This document shows, one piece after another, positions 1 to 5,614 of a DNA stretch of 6,608 nucleotides. The notes beneath the pieces are model-generated. The model saw nothing but the letters and a program-made list of their open reading frames with translations. It did not search any database and was not told the origin of the DNA. This DNA comes from Erysipelotrichia bacterium (GTDB lineage: Bacteria > Bacillota_I > Bacilli_A > RFN20 > CAG-826). Both the position numbers and the translations under genes were made by a program. The stretch is from the NCBI GenBank assembly GCA_012511695.1, contig JAAZFO010000001.1, positions 1-6,608 of the forward strand. The letters are read 5' to 3'. Each line of letters opens with the position of its first letter. Positions within the stretch are counted from its first letter, which is position 1.

Positions 1-1
1 G

Positions 2-259
2 ATGGAGGCGCCGAGCTACACTGTTAAGTTAAGGAAAATGCGCTCGCGTTATGGTTCAAACAATCGCCGGACAAAGGTCATCACTTATTCTTCTTTCTTA
101 ATTCATTTTCATGAAGATATAATTAAGTCAGTCATCATTCATGAGCTCTGTCACTGCTTTGTCTTTAACCACAGTCAAAGCTTTTACGATATCCTTTATA
201 AATATTGTCCTGATTACGATATGTACCGCCGTAAATTATTGAAAGTTGAACTAGTATGA
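2..259 (+). CDS. YgjP/DUF45-family zinc metallopeptidase, C-terminal part (5' end outside window)
   Basis: The visible 85 residues match the end of the YgjP-like (DUF45, M48-like) metallopeptidase family. They contain an HExxH zinc motif, HELCH at residues 47-51, followed by Asn-His-Ser at 56-58 (His57 is a likely further ligand) and the family-typical ending around KYCPDY at 67-72. Family members are usually about 200-240 residues, so roughly two thirds lies upstream. The Met codon at position 2 is probably internal, because the homologous region already starts at RYGS (residues 16-19). That motif is usually WGSC in the family; here it reads YGSN, lacking the Trp and Cys. The substrate of this family is not established. 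The stop codon overlaps the next start as ATGA (256-259), implying translational coupling with the RNA methylase. The family assignment is firm; the function is only an inferred metal-dependent hydrolase. Confidence 0.85.
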   Translation: MEAPSYTVKLRKMRSRYGSNNRRTKVITYSSFLIHFHEDIIKSVIIHELCHCFVFNHSQSFYDILYKYCPDYDMYRRKLLKVELV

Positions 260-984
260 ACTTAATTATTACTTCTAAAAACAATGCTAAAGTTAAAGAT
301 GCTTGTGCTTTAAAAAGAAAAAAAGTACGCTTAGAAAAAAATCTTTTCCTTATGGAAGGAATTAAAAACCTCGATATGGCCCTATTGTATGGGCGGGTTA
401 AAATCATTTTTACGACTATTGATTTACCTTTTTTAAATCCAGAAATTGAAGTGCATCGGGTTAGCGATGCGGTGCTGGACAAACTCGCCTTTAGTAAAAA
501 TCCAGAAGGGGTAGTTTTTGTCGTTGCCATGCTAGAGCCTCGTAAAAGTAAAGCTGAGTATCACAAAATTCTTTTTCTTGATGGCGTTAATGATCCCGGC
601 AATCTCGGAACGATGATTCGCACAGCGACAGCTTTTAATTATGACGCCGTTATTTTAGCTAAAGGTAGTGTTGATATTTATAATGAAAAGGTGTTAGCCG
701 CTACTAAAGGGAGTCTTTTTTTAATCGATACTTTTTATGATGATTTAAGTCCTTATAAAAAGAGCCATAAAATCATCGTCTCGACCATTGAGCAACCGGC
801 GACTCCTTTAAAAGATCTCCCTAAATTCGATGATTTTGTTTTAGTCTTAGGTAATGAGAGCCATGGGGTGAGTGAGGGATCTTTACTCCTAGCAGATGTT
901 CGGGTTAATATTCCCCTAAATCCCGCGGTCGACTCTTTGAATGTCGCTGCGGCTACTAGTATCTTCATGCATTACCTTCAATAA
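256..984 (+). CDS. SpoU/TrmH-family 23S rRNA 2'-O-ribose methyltransferase (YsgA/RlmP-like)
   Basis: This 242-residue protein has the two-part layout of the SPOUT/TrmH family. Residues about 1-95 form a substrate-binding domain with the usual MEG motif (33-35). Residues about 104-242 form the knotted SAM-binding catalytic domain. Motif 1 is LDGVNDPGNLGTMIRTA (108-124), with the catalytic-type Arg122. Motif 2 is LVLGNESHG (196-204), with Asn200-Glu201. Motif 3 is IPLNPAVDSLNVAAA (219-233). In Bacillus subtilis the gene just before pheS, ysgA, encodes RlmP, which makes Gm2553 in the 23S rRNA A-loop. The same position here suggests an orthologue, but the family is large and the target base is inferred from synteny only. 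The start is the ATG inside the ATGA overlap with the upstream metallopeptidase; no strong Shine-Dalgarno sequence is seen, consistent with coupling. No clear terminator follows. Confidence 0.92.
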   Translation: MNLIITSKNNAKVKDACALKRKKVRLEKNLFLMEGIKNLDMALLYGRVKIIFTTIDLPFLNPEIEVHRVSDAVLDKLAFSKNPEGVVFVVAMLEPRKSKAEYHKILFLDGVNDPGNLGTMIRTATAFNYDAVILAKGSVDIYNEKVLAATKGSLFLIDTFYDDLSPYKKSHKIIVSTIEQPATPLKDLPKFDDFVLVLGNESHGVSEGSLLLADVRVNIPLNPAVDSLNVAAATSIFMHYLQ

Positions 985-1051
985 TTTGCATTACTACTTT
1001 ATGAATAAAAGATAAAACGACGACATTTTACTAAAGTAAGCTCTTATTTTA

Positions 1052-1060
1052 TGTTATAAT
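1052..1060 (+). promoter_or_regulatory. Extended -10 promoter for pheS-pheT-yceD
   Basis: A perfect TATAAT lies at 1055-1060, preceded by TG at 1052-1053, which is the extended -10 form. At the standard 16-18 bp spacing the -35 region (about 1031-1038) matches TTGACA poorly, as extended -10 promoters tolerate. The transcript would begin near 1067, about 22 bases before the pheS ATG. That leader is too short for a T-box or other riboswitch. Confidence 0.75.
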
Positions 1061-1078
1061 CATAAACGATTTATTAGC

Positions 1079-1083
1079 GAGGG
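1079..1083 (+). promoter_or_regulatory. pheS ribosome binding site
   Basis: GAGGG lies five bases before the ATG at 1089. It is the only purine-rich Shine-Dalgarno match in the short leader and it fixes the pheS start. Confidence 0.7.
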
Positions 1084-1088
1084 TTATT

Positions 1089-2126
1089 ATGAAAAAAGAA
1101 ACTCTATTACTATTACAAGACGCCGCCTTAAAACAAATAAAGGAAGTGGTGAATAGTGAAGCTTTACATAATGTACGCCATACTTATTTATCAAGGAAAA
1201 GTGAGTTATCTATTTTAATGAGCCAACTCGGTCGTTTACCTAATGAAAAAAGGAGACAATTCGGCCAATTAATTAATGGAGTCCGCAGCGCGATTACGAA
1301 AGCTATTGAAGAAAAAATGGCCCTTTTAAAAGCGCAAGAGCTCACCGAAAAGCTCGCTAAAGAAAAAGTCGATATTTCCTTACCAGGTAAAGGGGCCACC
1401 GTCGGTGCAAGAAATCCATTCCACATCATCACTGACGAAATGGTCGAAATTTTTCTTGGGATGGGTTTTGAAATCGCTGATGGTCCTGAAGTGGAAAGTG
1501 ATTATTTTAATTTTGAATTAATGAATATCCCTAAAGATCACCCCGCTCGTGATATGCAGGATACTTTTTATATTAACGAGTCGCTTTTGTTAAGAACACA
1601 TACTTCGCCAGTGCAAGCGCGAGCGATGCAAGAAAACAGAGGTAGGCCTCTTAGAGTTATTTGCCCTGGCAAAACTTATCGCCGTGACGATGATGATGTC
1701 ACTCATTCACATCAATTCGCTCAAATCGAAGGCTTACTCATCGATAAAGATATAAATATCGGCCACTTAAAAGCTACTTTAGAATTATTCGTCCATAAAA
1801 TGTTTGGTGAAAAACGAAAAATCAGGTTGCGAAGTTCATTTTTCCCCTTTACAGAGCCAAGTGTTGAAGTCGATATCACCTGCGCTAATTGTAGTGGTCG
1901 TGGGTGTCACATGTGTAAAGGGACAGGCTACATTGAGATTTTAGGAGCGGGTATCGTCCATCCCAATGTCTTAAAAATGAATGGCTATGATCCTGAAGTT
2001 TATAGTGGCTTTGCTTTTGGTATCGGCATAGAGCGTGTAGCTATTTTGCGTTATGACATCGATGATATACGGAAAATTTATCAAAACGATGTCCGTTTTT
2101 TACAGCAGTTTAAAAAAGTCAGTTAG
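1089..2126 (+). CDS. pheS: Phenylalanine--tRNA ligase alpha subunit
   Basis: PheS is the catalytic subunit of the cytoplasmic (alpha-beta)2 enzyme that joins Phe to tRNA-Phe using ATP. At 345 residues it has the usual length. Residues 1-95 form the N-terminal coiled-coil arm that contacts tRNA. The class II aminoacyl-tRNA synthetase core follows: motif 1 around GFEIADGPEVESDYFNF (126-142); RTHTSPVQARAM (169-180); motif 2 with TYRRD (196-200) and THSHQFAQIEG (205-215); and motif 3, GFAFGIGIERVAIL (307-320). FPFTEPS (252-258) and Ala309, equivalent to E. coli Ala294, line the Phe pocket. Cys265, Cys268, Cys273 and Cys276 form a C-x2-C-x4-C-x2-C cluster, which is common in Bacillota PheS and could bind zinc. 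The gene is first in an operon with pheT, which starts 11 bases after its stop. Identification is secure. Confidence 0.98.
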   Translation: MKKETLLLLQDAALKQIKEVVNSEALHNVRHTYLSRKSELSILMSQLGRLPNEKRRQFGQLINGVRSAITKAIEEKMALLKAQELTEKLAKEKVDISLPGKGATVGARNPFHIITDEMVEIFLGMGFEIADGPEVESDYFNFELMNIPKDHPARDMQDTFYINESLLLRTHTSPVQARAMQENRGRPLRVICPGKTYRRDDDDVTHSHQFAQIEGLLIDKDINIGHLKATLELFVHKMFGEKRKIRLRSSFFPFTEPSVEVDITCANCSGRGCHMCKGTGYIEILGAGIVHPNVLKMNGYDPEVYSGFAFGIGIERVAILRYDIDDIRKIYQNDVRFLQQFKKVS

Positions 2127-2130
2127 GAGA
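2125..2130 (+). promoter_or_regulatory. pheT ribosome binding site overlapping the pheS stop
   Basis: AGGAGA overlaps the TAG stop of pheS (2124-2126) and sits seven bases before the pheT ATG at 2138. This is the strongest Shine-Dalgarno sequence in the window. Its placement suits balanced synthesis of the two subunits. Confidence 0.75.
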
Positions 2131-2137
2131 AATTAAG

Positions 2138-4540
2138 ATGTTAGTCAGTTTAAAAAACATCAGTCGTTATATGTCTTTAGATGGTTTGACCGCTGAAGAA
2201 ATCGCTAACAAGCTTACTTTTTCTGGTGTTGAAGTTGAAGAAATAAGACATTTAGCTAGTGGGACAAATTTAGTTATCGGTGAAGTTTTAACTTGTGTTG
2301 CCCACCCAAATAGCGATCACTTACATATTTTAGAAGTTAACCAGGGATTGAAATACGGAGTAGTGCCAATTGTTTGTGGCGCCCCCAACGCTAAAGCGGG
2401 AATTAAAGTTATCGTCGCGCGAATCGGAGCCGTATTGCCCCAATTAGAAATCAAAAAAAATAATATCCGTGGCGTCGATAGTCACGGGATGTGCTGTGGC
2501 TTATTAGAATTAGGTGTCGATGCTAAATATTTATCTGAAGAGCAAAAAGCTGGCATTGAAGTCTTGCCTTTAGAAGCGCCAGTCGGTGAAGAAGATGTCT
2601 TAGCCTATTTAGGCTTAGACGATACCGTCTTAAATCTTAATGTTTTAGCTAATCGCCCTGACTTATTATCAACGATGAATGTCGCTCGAGAAATCGGTGC
2701 TTTATTTAATCGTAAAGTGGAAATCCCTTCCTTTAGTCCAAAAGTTCAATTTCAAACCCCTTTAGTCGTCGGCTCAAAAACAAAACGCTGTCCACAATTT
2801 GCCGGTCGTGAAATTCGTCAGATCGTCACTAAACCTTCTCCGCAGTGGCTCGTGTCCGCTTTAATGGCTATGGGCATTAGAAGTATTAATAATATCGTCG
2901 ATATCGGCAACTATGTGATGATGATGACTGGCCAACCTTTACATATGTATGATGCTGACAAATTAACCGATAGTGAACTCACAGCCCAAGATGATTACGG
3001 CGGTGATTTTATAGCACTCGACGAACAAACTTATAAAGTAGTACCCGGTGATATCGTTATTTGTACAGACAACCGCCCAATGTGTCTCGGAGGAGTGATG
3101 GGCTCTTTAGCTTGCGCTGTTACAGAAGATACCAAAAATATTTATATCGAAGCTGCCTCTTTTGATGGTCCATCGATTAGACGGACTTCTACGCGCCTAG
3201 GCTTGGTGAGTGAATCATCTTCAAGATTTGTTAAAGGGACTAACCATTTCCAAGCCGACTTTGTCTTGGATTTTGCGACTGACTTAATTAATGAGTTATG
3301 CGCGACGAAAGAAAATAGCAACATTGTTAGTTATCATAGCGAGGTGTATGTACCGCAAGAAATCAAAACGACGGTTACTAAAATTAACAAACGGCTCGGC
3401 ACTACCTTTTCTAAAAACGAAATTATAGACGTTTTAAATAGCCTTAATTTCGTCGTCTCTTTTAAAAATACTGAGGAATTGTCCGTCGGTGTTCCCCCTT
3501 ATCGTCTCGACGTGTATGGAGAAGCGGACATCAGTGAAGAAGTCATCCGCGTCTTAGGTTTTGACCGTGTTAAAGCCGTTCTTCCGTGCTTAGATACAAA
3601 AGTCGGAATGTTTTCCATACGCCAAAAAAGAATTAAAAATATCAAAAACTTCTTACTCAATAAGGGCTTAGATGAATGCGTAACTTATACGTTGACTTCA
3701 GAAAAGAAGGTATTAGATTTTAATCTTCTAAATGAAGAAAAACATTACACCTTACTCAACCCCTTAACTGAGGAAAGAGTCTTTTTGCGGACACACATCT
3801 TAGCGGCACTTTTAGAGGTGGCCACTTATAATGTTGCCCGTCAAAATAAAGACTTAGCCTTATTTGAGCTGTCTAATATGACGAGCCAAGCTTCGCGGAA
3901 AGAACATTTGGCAATCGTCTTAGGCGGTCATAAATTAGCACAAGGTTTGCTCGCTAAACAACCCTATGATTTCTTTGATATTAAAGGTTTAGTTGAAGGG
4001 ATATTCACCCTTCTTGGCATTGAGCCTTCTCGTTATAGATTTGAACGCTTTGTCGATTGTAAAGACGAACTCCATCCCGGGAAAGCTGCTACTATTTTAT
4101 TTCAAAACAAAATAATCGGTAAGTGTGGTGAACTCCATCCCACTGCGATAGAGAAATGTGATTTAGGTAAAACTGCAGTTGTTGTTTTAGAACTCAATCT
4201 CGAACCCCTTTTAGCCGCTAAAGTGAGCGAAGTTAAAATGGCACCAATTTCTCGCTTCCCGACTGTCTCTCGCGATTTAGCCTTAGTCTTAGCGCAAGAT
4301 CTCGCCGTTGGTGATGTCGTCAAATATGTTAAGAAAAGTGGTGGAGCTTTAGTAAAAGACTGTCAAGTATTTGATGTCTATCAAGGCGAGGGCATTGCTG
4401 AGGGCTATAAATCGATGGCCATTACTGTGACATATGGTAAAGATAACGCTACCTTAACCGAAAAAGAAGTGAGCGCTGTTGAAGACGACATCAAATTTGC
4501 TTTAACGCGAACCTTTAAAGCGGAGATTCGGGACTCATGA
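2138..4540 (+). CDS. pheT: Phenylalanine--tRNA ligase beta subunit
   Basis: PheT is the tRNA-binding and proofreading subunit that pairs with PheS; 800 residues is the normal bacterial length. Domains in order: an N-terminal B1 part; an EMAP/OB-fold tRNA-binding domain (about 40-153) with AHPNSDHLHILEV (55-67), VCGAPN (79-84) and SHGMCC (115-120); the B3/B4 editing domain (about 210-390), with QPLH (266-269), GGVMGS (318-323) and Glu338; the B5 domain with PPYRLDVYGEADISEEVIR (453-471), including the magnesium-site type acidic residues Asp458 and Glu467-Glu468; the catalytic-like core (about 490-690); and a C-terminal ferredoxin-fold anticodon-binding domain (about 705-800) starting at PISRFPTVSRDLAL. 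Editing-site positions His269 and Glu338 are kept, so mischarged Tyr-tRNA-Phe is probably still hydrolysed, although the usual GGVMGG reads GGVMGS. Its stop overlaps the yceD start as ATGA. Confidence 0.98.
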   Translation: MLVSLKNISRYMSLDGLTAEEIANKLTFSGVEVEEIRHLASGTNLVIGEVLTCVAHPNSDHLHILEVNQGLKYGVVPIVCGAPNAKAGIKVIVARIGAVLPQLEIKKNNIRGVDSHGMCCGLLELGVDAKYLSEEQKAGIEVLPLEAPVGEEDVLAYLGLDDTVLNLNVLANRPDLLSTMNVAREIGALFNRKVEIPSFSPKVQFQTPLVVGSKTKRCPQFAGREIRQIVTKPSPQWLVSALMAMGIRSINNIVDIGNYVMMMTGQPLHMYDADKLTDSELTAQDDYGGDFIALDEQTYKVVPGDIVICTDNRPMCLGGVMGSLACAVTEDTKNIYIEAASFDGPSIRRTSTRLGLVSESSSRFVKGTNHFQADFVLDFATDLINELCATKENSNIVSYHSEVYVPQEIKTTVTKINKRLGTTFSKNEIIDVLNSLNFVVSFKNTEELSVGVPPYRLDVYGEADISEEVIRVLGFDRVKAVLPCLDTKVGMFSIRQKRIKNIKNFLLNKGLDECVTYTLTSEKKVLDFNLLNEEKHYTLLNPLTEERVFLRTHILAALLEVATYNVARQNKDLALFELSNMTSQASRKEHLAIVLGGHKLAQGLLAKQPYDFFDIKGLVEGIFTLLGIEPSRYRFERFVDCKDELHPGKAATILFQNKIIGKCGELHPTAIEKCDLGKTAVVVLELNLEPLLAAKVSEVKMAPISRFPTVSRDLALVLAQDLAVGDVVKYVKKSGGALVKDCQVFDVYQGEGIAEGYKSMAITVTYGKDNATLTEKEVSAVEDDIKFALTRTFKAEIRDS

Positions 4541-5049
4541 AAATTAATCGTTCGACATTACCGATACAAAAAGACTTAAAGATCAAAGGAACAATTGATT
4601 TTTCTACTTATCCTTTAGATGGACATCATATCCGGCAAATCACTCGGTGTGAAGTCGTCGGGGTCTTACACGAATTCGAAGACGTCCTGCGTTGTAAGGT
4701 AAACGGGTTTGCCGAAGTCATCGCCCCTTGTTCGTACACCTTAGATGATGTAGCTTTGAAAGTGAAATTCAAAGAGGAATTTTTCTTTTCCGCTGATGAA
4801 AATTGTTCAAAACATATGGACTATGAAGCCGGTGATATCATTGATTTAGGCCCTTATGTTTTGGCATTAATTTGTGCAGCGGTGCCCCACAATCTAGTCA
4901 AGCCTGGTGCGAAGCTGCCGAGTAGTGGAAAAGGGTATCGCGTTTTGACTGAAGATGATTTTCTGTTGGAGAGATCGAAAAAAAGTAATCCCGCTTTTGC
5001 GATTTTAGACGAATTGCTCCCCGCTGATGAAGACGATAATCATCTTTAA
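4537..5049 (+). CDS. yceD: YceD/DUF177 family protein, probable rRNA-biogenesis factor
   Basis: This 170-residue protein is recognised by the DUF177 layout: an N-terminal beta-rich part with CEVVGVLHEFEDVLRCKVNG (38-57), then APCSYTLDDV (63-72) at the place of the family's CsRCL-type motif, the segment GDIIDLGPYVLALICAAVPHNL (99-120), and the C-terminal NPAFAILDELL (151-161) followed by an acidic tail. YceD homologues in E. coli and plants have been linked to 23S rRNA accumulation, though the mechanism is not settled. In most bacteria yceD is followed by rpmF (ribosomal protein L32). Here it is instead coupled to pheT by an ATGA overlap and followed by a terminator, with no rpmF in the window. 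A weak GGAG (4522-4525) precedes the start by 11 bases. The family call is good; the role is inferred. Confidence 0.85.
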   Translation: MKINRSTLPIQKDLKIKGTIDFSTYPLDGHHIRQITRCEVVGVLHEFEDVLRCKVNGFAEVIAPCSYTLDDVALKVKFKEEFFFSADENCSKHMDYEAGDIIDLGPYVLALICAAVPHNLVKPGAKLPSSGKGYRVLTEDDFLLERSKKSNPAFAILDELLPADEDDNHL

Positions 5050-5062
5050 AAACATAAAGATG
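5041..5062 (+). repeat. Inverted repeat across the yceD stop codon
   Basis: CATCTTTA (5041-5048) and TAAAGATG (5055-5062) are perfect 8-base inverted copies around a 6-base loop. The TAA stop of yceD (5047-5049) lies within the left arm. No U-tract follows directly, so it is not a terminator by itself. It may form a protective 3' structure next to the terminator that follows. Confidence 0.5.
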
Positions 5063-5071
5063 TAGTTGTTG

Positions 5072-5109
5072 AAATGCCGCTTGTTAAAGGGGCATTTTAT
5101 TTTTTCTTT
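5072..5109 (+). terminator. Rho-independent terminator of the pheST-yceD operon
   Basis: AAATGCC (5072-5078) pairs perfectly with GGCATTT (5091-5097). The stem can continue, after one G-G mismatch, with CTT (5080-5082) pairing AAG (5087-5089) around a GTTA loop. A T-rich tract with six consecutive T residues follows (to about 5109). There is no A-tract directly upstream, so it should act on the + strand only. It separates the translation operon from the division operon. Confidence 0.85.
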
Positions 5110-5118
5110 AATTAATAT

Positions 5119-5147
5119 TTGCATTCATATTTTTCTTTTGCCATAAT
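5119..5147 (+). promoter_or_regulatory. Promoter of mraZ (start of dcw cluster)
   Basis: TTGCAT (5119-5124) and CATAAT (5142-5147) are spaced by exactly 17 bases, fitting a sigma-A-type -35/-10 pair with a moderately weak -35 box. The predicted transcription start is near 5154, giving a leader of about 35 bases that is almost entirely MraZ boxes. Confidence 0.65.
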
Positions 5148-5156
5148 AAGAACACA

Positions 5157-5183
5157 CAAGTGGTAGAAAGTGGTAGAAAGTGG
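5157..5183 (+). promoter_or_regulatory. MraZ operator: three direct AAAGTGG-type boxes, 10-bp period
   Basis: CAAGTGG (5157-5163), AAAGTGG (5167-5173) and AAAGTGG (5177-5183) repeat at exact 10-base steps, so all three face the same side of the helix. MraZ recognises tandem TGGG/AAAGTG-type repeats with this period in E. coli and Mycoplasma upstream of its own gene, so autoregulation is the obvious reading. The array lies downstream of the predicted transcription start, and the third box ends five bases before the mraZ ATG. Confidence 0.88.
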
Positions 5184-5188
5184 TAAAA

Positions 5189-5614
5189 ATGTTTTTTGGA
5201 AGTTATAACCATACACTAGATGAAAAAGGCCGTTTGATGCTTCCGCGCAAGATGCGAATCGCAGCTGGACAGTTACTTTATATCATGCAAGGTTATGATG
5301 GCTCAATATCACTTTATACAGAAAGTCGCTACCAAGTATTAGTGGCGGAATTTAGCCGTTTATCTTTTACGCAAAGTAAAGTGCGTGACTACTTACGTTT
5401 ACAATTCGCCAGCACTTTTGAAATCGAAGTTGACAAACTTGGTCGCGTTCAACTTCCGACCGCTCTACTCAGCAAATTCAATATCTCGCGCGATGTCATG
5501 GTTTTAGGAATTGGTGACCATATCGAAATATGGGACAAAGCCAAATTCGAAGACTATGAAAATAAAAAACGTAGTGAATTCGATGCTATTGCTGAAGAAG
5601 TGGCCACTAAATAG
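5189..5614 (+). CDS. mraZ: Transcriptional regulator MraZ
   Basis: MraZ is a DNA-binding regulator that forms rings and controls the division and cell-wall cluster, including its own gene. From the ATG at 5189 it has 141 residues, the family norm. It contains two SpoVT/AbrB-like domains, each with the diagnostic DxxxR motif: Asp11-Arg15 within DEKGRLMLPRK, and Asp82-Arg86 within DKLGRVQLP. The family begins MFxGxY; here MFFGSYNHTLDEKGR, which supports the 5189 start. An in-frame GTG at 5180 would add only Met-Val-Lys and lies inside the third MraZ box, so it is probably not the start. No classical AGGAGG is present; GAAAGTGG (5176-5183), part of the operator, is the only candidate ribosome-binding sequence. 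rsmH follows with no gap. Confidence 0.95.
   Translation: MFFGSYNHTLDEKGRLMLPRKMRIAAGQLLYIMQGYDGSISLYTESRYQVLVAEFSRLSFTQSKVRDYLRLQFASTFEIEVDKLGRVQLPTALLSKFNISRDVMVLGIGDHIEIWDKAKFEDYENKKRSEFDAIAEEVATK

Noticed and set aside
2..4. ATG at position 2 as the true start of the metallopeptidase
   Set aside because: Family members are about 200-240 residues and the conserved region begins almost at once, so the gene very likely extends upstream of the window.
165..530. Antisense open frame of 121 codons across the methylase gene start
   Set aside because: It lies opposite two well-supported genes, has no recognisable family features and no clear ribosome site. It is a coding shadow, as are the other antisense frames near 753-968, 1184-1432, 3142-3324, 4102-4323 and 6214-6426.
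1032..1051. Possible terminator for the methylase gene
   Set aside because: The stem is almost all A-T with a G-U pair, and no U-tract follows the hairpin; it also overlaps the pheS promoter. Read-through into pheS is as likely.
1881..1920. PheS Cys4 cluster as a novel zinc-binding insertion
   Set aside because: The C-x2-C-x4-C-x2-C segment followed by KGTGxxEILG is a known common variant in Bacillota PheS, so it is not new.
2714..2720. Further AAAGTGG-like single sites inside genes (also near 4335 in pheT and 6207 in rsmH)
   Set aside because: They are isolated single copies within coding sequence, without the 10-bp tandem arrangement MraZ needs, so they are expected by chance.
5050..5188. 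Hidden rpmF or small RNA in the yceD-mraZ gap
   Set aside because: The gap is 139 bases and is filled by a hairpin, terminator, promoter and operator. No frame resembling L32 is present.
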